From an uncultured Thermosynechococcus sp. (GTDB taxonomy: Bacteria; Cyanobacteriota; Cyanobacteriia; Thermosynechococcales; Thermosynechococcaceae), in NCBI RefSeq assembly GCF_938074695.1, contig NZ_CALJEM010000003.1:1-64000 (forward strand): a stretch of DNA of 64,000 bases. Direction: 5' to 3'. A model generated the notes under the pieces. That model did not search any database. It worked only from the letters and a program-made list of their open reading frames with translations, and was not told the DNA's origin. A program made the translations under genes and the position numbers. Position 1 is the stretch's first letter. Each line of letters opens with the position of its first letter. This document shows positions 9,436-17,565 of this stretch, piece by piece.

Positions 9436-9711
9436 ATGGCTGTTACCGTTTTGATTCCTACCCCCTTGCAAAAACTCACCCGCGATCAGGCCACGCTGGA
9501 GTGCCAAGCCCAATCGATCGCTGAGCTGCTCGAAAAGTTAGAACAGGACTGCCCTGGCATCAAAGGGCGCCTCTGTGATGAAAGGGGTCAACTGCGGCGA
9601 TTCGTGAATTTCTATGTCAACAATGAGGATATTCGTTTCCTGAATGGCCTTGAAACGCCCCTCAAGGATGGCGACGAAGTCAGCATCATTCCCGCGATCG
9701 CTGGGGGCTAA
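9436..9711 (+). CDS. ThiS/MoaD/CysO-type sulfur-carrier protein
   Basis: I use the ATG at 9436 ([11 protein letters not shown]); the track start at 9370 lies inside thrC and adds an unlikely hydrophobic leader. The 91-residue product is a small ubiquitin-fold protein ending in the diagnostic Gly-Gly (IIPAIAGG), which in this family is adenylated and converted to a thiocarboxylate. Beta-grasp features are visible ([21 protein letters not shown]). The position next to thrC suggests an amino-acid or cysteine-related sulfur carrier more than thiamine or molybdopterin synthesis, but the sequence alone cannot decide. No JAMM protease or E1-like gene is in the window. Confidence 0.85.
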   Translation: MAVTVLIPTPLQKLTRDQATLECQAQSIAELLEKLEQDCPGIKGRLCDERGQLRRFVNFYVNNEDIRFLNGLETPLKDGDEVSIIPAIAGG

Positions 9712-9909
9712 GGCACAGCCTAGGGAGCATAGCTTGTTCCTGTGGCGATGATTGAATGGTGATCCCAGGAGCATTAGGCTCTTATTCAAATATTTTTCAC
9801 ATCATCCCGAAAAGGCTGGTAGAGAACTTCCCAAAGGGGGCGAAACCTATCTACCAGTTCCGGGGCAGAGATTTGATAGGATCAGGGCACTGTTTGCCGC
9901 TGTCCTCCA

Positions 9910-12189
9910 ATGTTTCAGTCTTGGTTGCAACCAATTGCCAATTCTCCGATGCTGGCTGCCGCCAAAAACGTCGAAGACTCGCTGCTGCTGCGGCTCGGCG
10001 TCTTGGGCATGGTAATTGTTGGCTTGGTGGCCACGGATGTTGCAGCAGAGACTGCCAATAGTTTCTGGGCAGTTCCCCTCTCCATGGTCGGGTTTGCTTG
10101 GAGTTGGTGGGCGCGGCGGCAAAGAAATGTTGTGGCGAAGCTAGTGATCGCCACTGGCATGTTGATGGCATTGGCCATCTTTTTAGGACGACTGGCAACG
10201 CTCAACCAAGATTCGCGAATTCTGCTGACGGAACTCTTAATTCAACTGCAAGTGCTCCATAGCTTTGACTTGCCTCGCCGCAAGGACTTGGGCTACTCGA
10301 TGGTGATTGCCCTCATTTTAATCAGTGTGGCCGCCACCCTCAGCCAAACCATGACCTTTGGGCTGTTTCTTTTGATCTTTCTGGCGATCGCCCTACCTGT
10401 ACTTGTTCTCGACTACCGCTCGCGCCTCGGCCTGCTCTCCACTCCCCTGAAATCGCTGCGCTTGCCCTGGCGGCAATGGGTTGGACTTTTTGCCCTGATT
10501 CTCGGCTTGGGGATGCTGGTCTTTCTGCTGCTGCCGCGCTTCCCCGGCTATCAAATTCGCACTCTGCCCGTTAGTGCCGACATTCAGGTGGAAGGGGAGT
10601 TTGACCAAGCTCGCGTGATCAATCCCGGCTATGTCAGTGGCCGTAGCCGTGGGGGTAGGGGTGAGGAGCTGGCCAATCAAACATTTGCAGACAGGGGCAG
10701 CGATCGCCCTTCTGAAACTTTTGACAGTAATTTTTATTACGGTTTTAACAGCGAAATAGATCAGACCTTTGGCTTGCCAATGGTGCCGCGGGAACTCATG
10801 CGGGTGCGCTCCCAAGCCCCCGGCTTCTGGCGTGTCCTTGCCTTTGATCAATATACAGGGCGCGGCTGGCGGATTAGTCGCAACGATGAGGCAGAAGTGC
10901 TGCGGCGCTCCCCTTGGAGTTTTCGCTATTTGTTGCTGCAGCAACAACTCTCCCAACTGACCACACGGGAAGTGATTCAGACCTACACGATTGTTTCTGA
11001 GTTTAGTAACCTGATTCCCCACCTCTACGAACCCCGCGAACTCTATTTCCCAACCCGTGAAATTGCCCGCGATCCCGATGGGGGGCTGCGCGCGCCTGTA
11101 CCGCTGCCGCAGGGGTTAACCTATTCGGTGATTTCCCAAGTGCCCGTGCGCGATCGCTCCCTGTTGCGTAAAGCCCCCAAAATCAACCATTCCCTGGGTT
11201 ATCAGCGCTACCTTGACGTGCCCCCTGACCTAAAGCCGCGCCTGCAGGCGTTAGCCCAAGACCTCCTTGCCAAGGCCGATCGCCCGATTCCCGAACCCTA
11301 TGAGCAAGCTCTTTACCTTACCCAAGCTCTGAAGCAGTCCTATGCCCTAAAAACCGATATTCCTGAATTGGGCAAAGATCAAGATTTGGTCGAGGCCTTT
11401 CTTTTTGAATGGCGCGGGGGCTATCCCGATCACTTTTCTAGTGCATTGACGCTGCTGTTGCGCAGTATTGGCATTCCCACCCGCCTGGTCACGGGACTCG
11501 GAACGGGAGAATTTAACCCTTTTACGGGTTTATATGTGGTTCGCAACACCGATGCCTATGCCCTCGCAGAGGCCTACTTCCCCAATTTGGGCTGGTTTCT
11601 CTTTGATCCGATTCCGGGGCACGATCTCTATCCAGCAACCCTAGAGGTGGATCAAACCTTTAGCGTTCTGCAGCAGTTTTGGCAGTGGGTGACCGCTTGG
11701 TTGCCCACACCCGTGACGGGGTTCTTGGGTACCCTCTTTGCGACGCTGGAAACTGCCCTGCAAAAATTCTTTGATCTGTTTAGTCAAGGACTAGGGGGCA
11801 TTGTCCAAGGAATTTTAATTCTCTTTGGCGGCATCATTGTTGTTTGGGGCCTATGGTACGCTCTCCATACGTGGCAATACCGTCAACGGTTGCAAAAACT
11901 GCCGCCGATTGCCCGCCTCTATGTGCAAATGCTCGACGGTCTGGCACAGCAAGGCTTACCCAAGCGATCCAATCAAACTCCTTGGGAATACGCGCGATCG
12001 CTGCAAACCTGTGGCCGTCTGGATGCGGTTAGTCAACGCGCCATGGAAACCTTGACACAGGCCTACGTGGCTTGGCGCTATGGGGGTGAGCAGCCTCCCT
12101 TGGCTCCCTTGAAGCGCGCTCTAAATCAACTGCGACAACAGCGCTGGCGATCGCTACAACGCACGATAGTCGGTTTTCGCCGTCGTTAA
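9910..12189 (+). CDS. Transglutaminase-like membrane protein (DUF3488/TgpA type), catalytic residues replaced
   Basis: This 759-residue protein begins with a block of membrane segments (about residues 28-215). A large extracytoplasmic region follows, containing a transglutaminase-like core near residues 495-570. Another membrane helix lies near 635-660, then a basic cytoplasmic tail of the DUF4129 kind. In active members the core reads G-x-C-E/D-x-F and D-A-H-A. Here it reads GYPDHFSSAL (Pro506 in the Cys place) and DAYALAEAYFP (Tyr550 in the His place), while the third-triad aspartate remains (FDPIP, Asp566). The protein is therefore probably not a protease or transglutaminase. Related cyanobacterial proteins, as I recall, share these changes. 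Function is unknown; it may act as a binding module at the envelope. Confidence 0.85.
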   Translation: MFQSWLQPIANSPMLAAAKNVEDSLLLRLGVLGMVIVGLVATDVAAETANSFWAVPLSMVGFAWSWWARRQRNVVAKLVIATGMLMALAIFLGRLATLNQDSRILLTELLIQLQVLHSFDLPRRKDLGYSMVIALILISVAATLSQTMTFGLFLLIFLAIALPVLVLDYRSRLGLLSTPLKSLRLPWRQWVGLFALILGLGMLVFLLLPRFPGYQIRTLPVSADIQVEGEFDQARVINPGYVSGRSRGGRGEELANQTFADRGSDRPSETFDSNFYYGFNSEIDQTFGLPMVPRELMRVRSQAPGFWRVLAFDQYTGRGWRISRNDEAEVLRRSPWSFRYLLLQQQLSQLTTREVIQTYTIVSEFSNLIPHLYEPRELYFPTREIARDPDGGLRAPVPLPQGLTYSVISQVPVRDRSLLRKAPKINHSLGYQRYLDVPPDLKPRLQALAQDLLAKADRPIPEPYEQALYLTQALKQSYALKTDIPELGKDQDLVEAFLFEWRGGYPDHFSSALTLLLRSIGIPTRLVTGLGTGEFNPFTGLYVVRNTDAYALAEAYFPNLGWFLFDPIPGHDLYPATLEVDQTFSVLQQFWQWVTAWLPTPVTGFLGTLFATLETALQKFFDLFSQGLGGIVQGILILFGGIIVVWGLWYALHTWQYRQRLQKLPPIARLYVQMLDGLAQQGLPKRSNQTPWEYARSLQTCGRLDAVSQRAMETLTQAYVAWRYGGEQPPLAPLKRALNQLRQQRWRSLQRTIVGFRRR

Positions 12190-12201
12190 TTCTGGTTTTT
12201 G

Positions 12202-13542
12202 TCAATCCTTGTCCTTTGGGTTGCCCTCATCGGCGAGGGTATCATAGCTCACCAGTTCGGTCACGAGTACTTTATCGACACGATTGCCATCCATATCCAC
12301 CACTTCAAAGCGCAGTCCATCGGTTTCAATGTAATCTCCCGACTGGGGAATGCGGCCAAAAAGGGTAATGATTAGACCGCCAAGGGTGTGGTAGTTTGCC
12401 GTGTCCTCCTCGGGCAAGGTTTCCCGCCGCAGCAACTCCTTGAGTTCATAGGTGGACAGCAGACCATCCAATAGCCAAGACCCATCCTCCCGCTGAATGA
12501 TTTGTGGTTCTTCCCCTTCCTCATCGGGCAACGTGCCAATAATTGCTTCTGTGAGATCGTTGAGGGTCACCAGCCCTTCAATTCCTCCATACTCGTCGGT
12601 AATTAGAGCCATGTGCTGACTCGATTGGCGAAAGAGTTCAAGGACATCGAGGGCCGGTAGACCTTCAGGGACAAACAGCGCTGGTTGTAAAAGCTGGCGG
12701 AGATCAATGGGTTGCTGCGTTAAGCGGGCAGCTAAAAAGTCCTTGGCGGAAATAATCCCCAAGCAGTGATCAATCGTTTCTTCAGCCACGGGAAAGCGGG
12801 AGTGGGAACTGGCCAGAATCTCCGCTTCAATTTCCTCAAGGGGAGATTCAATATCTAGCCAGACAATATCGGTACGGGGGGTCATGATAGACTGAATCGG
12901 GCGATCGCCCAAGTTAAAGATGCGCGCCACCATGTCCTGCTCGGCCACCTCAAAGAGACCTGCCCGTGCCCCCTGCTCAATCAAAACTTTAATTTCATCC
13001 TCCGTGACGGTTTGTTCTGCGCTGGGAGCAATCCCCAGGAGTTGCAGGATGGTATCTGTGGAAACACTGAGTAAATGCACAACCGGGGCTGCTAATCTCG
13101 TCAGCCATGTCATCGGTTTGGCAATGTTGCAGGCGATCGCCTCCGGATACGTCATGGCAATGCGCTTTGGGACTAGTTCGCCAATCACAAGGGAAAGATA
13201 AGTGATACCCGTCACCACCAGGGCAATACTGAGGGGCTGACTGTACTGCCCTAGCCAAGGTACAGAACTGAGAACTGCCTGTAAGCGCTGCGCCAAGGTT
13301 GCTCCCCCCACTGCCCCACTCAGAATACCAATGAGGGTAATTCCAATTTGAATAGTGGAGAGAAAACTATTGGGAGAGTTGGCTAATTTCAGTGCCGCTC
13401 TGGCTTTGCGTTTACCCCGTTTTGCCAGTTGTTCGAGGCGGACTTTGCGAGCAGAGACCACTGCGATTTCAGCACCAGCAAAAATGCCATTGGCGATGAT
13501 CAGCAGCAGCACAAATAAAATTTCTAAGGCAGCGGCAGACAT
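12202..13542 (-). CDS. CNNM/CorC (HlyC)-family membrane protein with CBS domains
   Basis: The 446-residue protein has the standard order: a DUF21/CNNM membrane domain (residues about 1-195, including SARKVRLEQLAKRGKRKA and an ELVPKRIAMTYPE loop), a CBS pair (about 205-335, starting with IMTPRTDIVWLD), and a C-terminal CorC_HlyC transporter-associated domain (about 350-430, LDGLLSTYELKELL and DYIETDGLRFEV). Family members are linked to magnesium or cobalt efflux and ion homeostasis. The old 'hemolysin' label is not supported functionally. It converges on the transglutaminase-like gene with only 12 bases between the stops. Confidence 0.9.
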   Translation of the reverse strand: MSAAALEILFVLLLIIANGIFAGAEIAVVSARKVRLEQLAKRGKRKARAALKLANSPNSFLSTIQIGITLIGILSGAVGGATLAQRLQAVLSSVPWLGQYSQPLSIALVVTGITYLSLVIGELVPKRIAMTYPEAIACNIAKPMTWLTRLAAPVVHLLSVSTDTILQLLGIAPSAEQTVTEDEIKVLIEQGARAGLFEVAEQDMVARIFNLGDRPIQSIMTPRTDIVWLDIESPLEEIEAEILASSHSRFPVAEETIDHCLGIISAKDFLAARLTQQPIDLRQLLQPALFVPEGLPALDVLELFRQSSQHMALITDEYGGIEGLVTLNDLTEAIIGTLPDEEGEEPQIIQREDGSWLLDGLLSTYELKELLRRETLPEEDTANYHTLGGLIITLFGRIPQSGDYIETDGLRFEVVDMDGNRVDKVLVTELVSYDTLADEGNPKDKD

Positions 13543-14234
13543 TGCAGCTATGCTTCTAGGGGTAACCCCAGATATACAGTCTTGGTTGGCATCGTCGGTC
13601 GTCAGGCTGATTCAAGAGACTGCTCCTTTACTGCCGATGTTGTTTCCATGATGCTAAATAGATTGCTCCTCTGTCAGTGGTATTAACCTGTGGGGGGAAT
13701 GTAATTCCGTCATCAGGCAGTTGTGGCTGTTTTCAGGCTGTGCCAGCCTATTCCAAGGGGCTGTATAGCAGTCAGGATACTGGAATCTGGGAGACTCTAC
13801 AAGGGGGAGAGGGGCACTCAGGGAATCTCAGAATAGACGGGATGTTTCCCTAGCTAGCCAATCCACGAGCGGCTTCAACGCTTCCTTACCCTAGGGGCGA
13901 TCGCGATTCTGGTGCTGTTGATTGTTGCTTTTCTTTGGAGCGAGGAGGCACCCCGGTCAACTGCTGACCCACTCTGACCAGATCAATGAGTTCTTGAGTT
14001 CTACTTTATTGAGCCAAGATTGAGCCAAGGCACTAACCCTCTATGGCCTCTCATTTCCTGCCGTTAGTGCTGGGGTCAGTGAGTCCAGCAGCGGTCATTC
14101 CGACAATCCAGTGCTCCTGGTGGGGGGTCACTGCCACACTCAAGAAGTGCTGCTCACCCCTCCTCCCACGGCCTTTCAGGCGCTTGACCCCCGTGACCCG
14201 CTCATTGTCATGGCCTATCGCCCCATCTATCCAT
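13543..14234. other. 692-base gap with decayed coding remnants
   Basis: Two plus-strand stretches look like gene fragments without proper starts. Around 13862-13978 one frame reads a membrane-anchor-like peptide (HERLQRFLTLGAIAILVLLIV), ended by a TGA. From about 14031 a second frame stays open into the neighbouring gene, including VLLVGGHCHTQEVLL and FQALDPRDPLIVMAYRP. They might be the two ends of one lost exported protein, but I recognise no family. The ORF track lists only pieces of this. Confidence 0.3.
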
Positions 14235-15416
14235 CTATGACTTATGCGGATAAACCCGTCCTTTCCAAGCACCCCCTTGACCTTGCCAGTGGCGACGAGC
14301 CGAATCCAGTGTCATTAGCGTATAGAGGAAGGCAATCACGGGTAGTGTGAGTGCCCAAGTGCTATTGAGGCCATAGAAACGAACCGTTGGCCCGTAGGCG
14401 ATCGCCATCCCCCCCCAGGTGAGTCCCCCCATGGCGGCCAAAGGCAGCGATTGACTAATGAGACCAATACCAAGGGCAAGGGGAGGCCACAAATACACCA
14501 CTGTCATGCCAATCACGGTTCCCGCCAGCCAGAGGGGGGAATAGGACAACTGCGTATAGGCGGTGCGCGCCACCATCTGCCAAATACTGCCGAGGGTATT
14601 GTAGGCTCGCAGACTCACGGTGGTCGGTGTTAGCCCCAACCAAATGCGGTAGCCCGCTTGCTTCACAGCGGTGGCCAAAGCACAATCGTCAATCAGGGCA
14701 TCGCGAATACAGGCCATGCCACCAATCTTATCCAGCGCCACAGGATCGATCAAAATACAACCGCCGGCAGCGGCAGCCGTGGAGCGCTGCGGATCGTTGA
14801 CCCAGCGGAATGGATAAAGCTTGGCAAAGAAGAAGACAAAGGCAGGAATGAGTAATTTTTCCCAGACACTTTGGCAGCGCAGTTTCACCATCAGGGAGAC
14901 AAGGGCGCACTGTTGCTGACGGGCGTGGGCGACCAATTGGCGCAAATTTTGGCGATCATGGGCAATGTCGGCATCGGTGAGGAGCAAGTAATCGGGGGCA
15001 AAGGCACGGGCTGCCTCAATGCCTTGGGACAGTGCCCAGAGCTTGCCAGACCAACCCCTAGGGAGGGGGGCACCTTGCAGCACCGTCAGGCGATCGCCCT
15101 TCCCCAGTTCCAGAGCCGTTTGGCGGGCAATCTCCTCTGTGCCATCCGCGCTTTGATCGTCCACCACAATCAGGTGCAGAGTTCCTGGGTAGTCCTGTTC
15201 TAGGAGCGATCGCACACTGGCACCAATGACGGCTGCTTCGTTGCGGGCCGGAACCACGGCAACAACCGTTGGCCAATCCCTGAGGTCTCCTCCTTGGAGT
15301 CGTTGATCTAGGCGCCAAAACTGTCCCCAAAAGAGCAGCAGGACTAGCCAGATCAGGAGGGCAAGACCCGTTAGACCCAACAGAAGTAAGGTGAACACAG
15401 GAGGCATGGTCATCAC
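14235..15416 (-). CDS. HpnB-like membrane glycosyltransferase family 2 protein
   Basis: The 393-residue protein has an N-terminal membrane helix (residues about 9-31) and a GT2 catalytic domain (VVAVVPARNEA, VVDDQSADGT, LLTDADI with the DxD-type metal motif, and DALIDDCALA). C-terminal membrane helices follow (about 290-375). The GWSGKLWALSQGIEAA stretch is typical of HpnB, a glycosyltransferase associated with hopanoid gene clusters in many bacteria. No other hopanoid gene is in the window, so a hopanoid role is inference from family alone. The start overlaps the rsgA stop by four bases, implying translational coupling. Confidence 0.85.
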   Translation of the reverse strand: MMTMPPVFTLLLLGLTGLALLIWLVLLLFWGQFWRLDQRLQGGDLRDWPTVVAVVPARNEAAVIGASVRSLLEQDYPGTLHLIVVDDQSADGTEEIARQTALELGKGDRLTVLQGAPLPRGWSGKLWALSQGIEAARAFAPDYLLLTDADIAHDRQNLRQLVAHARQQQCALVSLMVKLRCQSVWEKLLIPAFVFFFAKLYPFRWVNDPQRSTAAAAGGCILIDPVALDKIGGMACIRDALIDDCALATAVKQAGYRIWLGLTPTTVSLRAYNTLGSIWQMVARTAYTQLSYSPLWLAGTVIGMTVVYLWPPLALGIGLISQSLPLAAMGGLTWGGMAIAYGPTVRFYGLNSTWALTLPVIAFLYTLMTLDSARRHWQGQGGAWKGRVYPHKS

Positions 15417-16459
15417 AGTTCGCTATCGAGGACTTCTTCAGCCATGGGATGAAGATGCTGATGTTGCTGTCGGCGCGATCGGCGGCGATATTTTTTCGGA
15501 TCTAAAAGGGGTTCAAGGCGCTGCTGACCTTGGCTGTCACTCTTGGCCTTGACGCGGGGCGTATTTCCTAGGGATGGCTCTGAACTGGCCGTTGCTTCTA
15601 GCTCATGCAAATACTCAAGGTAGAGGGGATAGCGTTCCCAATCACCGCGTACACAGCAGCCCGGCTCCTGATCGTGGCGACAGTTATCAAAGAGGCACTG
15701 ACCCTTGCTGAGGCGTTGGCGAATCTCTGGAAAAGCTGCCGCCAGTTGCTGAGGGTCTGGGGGTAGTTCGGGCTGATTAAAGCCCGGCGTATCGGCAATC
15801 CAGCCCCCCTCTGGCAGGGGAAACAGTTCCACATGGCGAGTGGTGTGCCGCCCGCGGTGCCAGTGATCGGAGACCGCGCCCACCCGAATTGCCTCCCAAG
15901 GGAGAAGCTGGCGGATCAGGCTACTTTTGCCTACGCCCGACGGGCCACAGACAACAGTGATTTTGTGGGCCAGACGCGGTTGTAGGCACTGCCAACTGTT
16001 CCCCGCAGTGAGGCAAATAACATCACAACTGTAGCCCCATTGCTGCAGGCGATCGCGCCACTGCTGTTGCACCTGCGGCGACACTAAATCCGCTTTGGTG
16101 AAAACCACGTGGATCTCAACCTTCAGTCCCTCGGCGGTCAAGAGAAATCGGGTGATTTGATGCACATCGGCAGGGGGATCAGCCAAGGCAAATAAGAGCA
16201 GGATTTGATCCACATTGGCGATCGCCGGTCGGTGCAATTGATTGCGGCGAGGCAAAATCTCGGCGATCGCTCCCCGCTGTCCTTGCCAGTCGGGATGGCT
16301 CATGACAACCCAATCCCCCACGCACACCTGTTGCCCCATCTTTTTTAGGCGGGCGCGACGCACACACAGTAGCTCCTCAATGCCATTGACGGGTTCCCGC
16401 AGGCGGACACGGTAGTAATTGGCCTGAACGGCTCGCACCAAGCCCACCAGATCACTCAT
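15413..16459 (-). CDS. rsgA: Ribosome small-subunit-dependent GTPase A
   Basis: RsgA helps late 30S subunit assembly and releases RbfA. The 348-residue protein shows an N-terminal OB-fold region, then a circularly permuted GTPase with G4 (FTKAD) before G1 (GPSGVGKSS) and G3 (DTPGF). The zinc-knuckle motif C-x4-C-x-H...C follows (CLFDNCRHDQEPGCC). The last 70 residues are basic and Ser/Gln-rich (YRRRSRRQQHQH) and look like a lineage-specific tail. It overlaps both neighbours by four bases, placing it in a coupled operon: hydrolase, TusA-like, rsgA, HpnB-like. Confidence 0.94.
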   Translation of the reverse strand: MSDLVGLVRAVQANYYRVRLREPVNGIEELLCVRRARLKKMGQQVCVGDWVVMSHPDWQGQRGAIAEILPRRNQLHRPAIANVDQILLLFALADPPADVHQITRFLLTAEGLKVEIHVVFTKADLVSPQVQQQWRDRLQQWGYSCDVICLTAGNSWQCLQPRLAHKITVVCGPSGVGKSSLIRQLLPWEAIRVGAVSDHWHRGRHTTRHVELFPLPEGGWIADTPGFNQPELPPDPQQLAAAFPEIRQRLSKGQCLFDNCRHDQEPGCCVRGDWERYPLYLEYLHELEATASSEPSLGNTPRVKAKSDSQGQQRLEPLLDPKKYRRRSRRQQHQHLHPMAEEVLDSEL

Positions 16460-16677
16460 GCGGGACGCTGCACCTGAAGGGCAAAATAGTCCTGTCGCGG
16501 CTCAATCCCAAGGACATCGTAGCCCGCCATCCGCAAACTATCCGGCACCTGCTCAATGGGTTCTCCCGCATCCAACCACACCTCAAGGGGCTGCTGGGGG
16601 GGCAACTGTTGCAGGCGCAGTTTTGTGCGCACAAAGTTCAAAGGACAGGGTGTTCCCCGTAGATCCAATGTTTCCAT
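16456..16677 (-). CDS. TusA-family sulfurtransferase-like protein
   Basis: Using the ATG at 16677 (METLDLRGTPCPLNFV) gives 73 residues, the normal TusA size; the track start adds eight unlikely residues. The conserved cysteine is in TPCPLNF, although the usual CPxP is CPLN here. TusA proteins relay persulfide sulfur, for example to tRNA thiolation or molybdenum cofactor synthesis; the acceptor in this organism is unknown. It overlaps rsgA by four bases. Confidence 0.82.
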   Translation of the reverse strand: METLDLRGTPCPLNFVRTKLRLQQLPPQQPLEVWLDAGEPIEQVPDSLRMAGYDVLGIEPRQDYFALQVQRPA

Positions 16678-16701
16678 GGCAAGGCAAGTAACCAACTGCA
16701 A

Positions 16702-17550
16702 CTATCTTCCCAAAAAGGCGACCACCTTGGCGAATACCTGCTCCCGCTCCACATCTAGGGGTAGCAAATGATCTGAATCCTTAAGCCAGTGCAATTCCTT
16801 TTGGGAGCCGCCCAGTTGGTCGTAGATGATTTGGGCGCCTTGGGGAGCCACGACGGTGTCACCACGGCTTTGGAGAATGAGTGTGGGGATGGTGATCCTC
16901 GGCAATTCCTGTTCCACTTGGGCAATGAGGTCGAGGGCACTGCGCACGGCTTGGAGGTTAAAACTTTTGAAAAAACAGGCCGCTTCCGCCGCTTGGCGCA
17001 GGGCGCGATCCCGAATCGGCAGGTGCCGCCGCGGCAACCAAGGAATCCACCGCCCAAGGGACTGCACAAGCTTCTCTGGAGCAACGGGACAAAACCAAGG
17101 CCGATAGATCCGCAAAAATGGGGCAAGAAGCACCAAGGCATCAACGGCAAAGTGACAGGCCAGATGCAGAGCTAGGGTTCCCCCTGTGGAAAAGCCAATC
17201 ACCACCACCTTAGGGTAGCGGTCTCGCAGAGCCTGAAAAGCGGTGACAACGGCCTCATACCACTGCTGCCAAGTCGAGGCAGGCATGGGGGCGCGGCGGC
17301 GATCGTGCCCCGGATAGAGGATGCCCTCAACAGTCCAGCCCGCTTTGTGGAGAACCTGTGCCAGAGGTTGCAGTTCATACGTGCCGCCCCCCAAGCCATG
17401 GAGAAGCAAACAGGCGCGATCGCCCTCGGCGTGATCATAGAAAAAGGGAAGATTAAGCAGTGTTACCAATGCACTCGAGCACCATACGTTACCACCATAA
17501 AAATCTACCCCGATCGCCAGAGCAACCGAGGTAGAGGACGCGACGTTCAT
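16702..17550 (-). CDS. Alpha/beta hydrolase (carboxylesterase / monoacylglycerol lipase-like)
   Basis: A 282-residue ORF with an alpha/beta-hydrolase fold. LLLHGLGGG is the oxyanion-hole region, VVIGFSTGGTLAL contains the nucleophile serine elbow G-x-S-x-G, LILQSRGDTVV supplies the acid, and LKDSDHLLP supplies the catalytic histidine. The first 28 or so residues look unlike the family, so translation may begin further in (a TTG near residue 27 or beyond). The ATG at 17550 is only 15 bases after the pflB stop, consistent with one transcript. Substrate is probably a short ester or lipid, but this is inference. Confidence 0.82.
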   Translation of the reverse strand: MNVASSTSVALAIGVDFYGGNVWCSSALVTLLNLPFFYDHAEGDRACLLLHGLGGGTYELQPLAQVLHKAGWTVEGILYPGHDRRRAPMPASTWQQWYEAVVTAFQALRDRYPKVVVIGFSTGGTLALHLACHFAVDALVLLAPFLRIYRPWFCPVAPEKLVQSLGRWIPWLPRRHLPIRDRALRQAAEAACFFKSFNLQAVRSALDLIAQVEQELPRITIPTLILQSRGDTVVAPQGAQIIYDQLGGSQKELHWLKDSDHLLPLDVEREQVFAKVVAFLGR

Positions 17551-17565
17551 TTAGGCGTAGTGAGC

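Noticed and set aside
10393-11022. 209-residue minus-strand ORF
   Set aside because: It is antisense to the transglutaminase-like gene; no independent motif or start signal.
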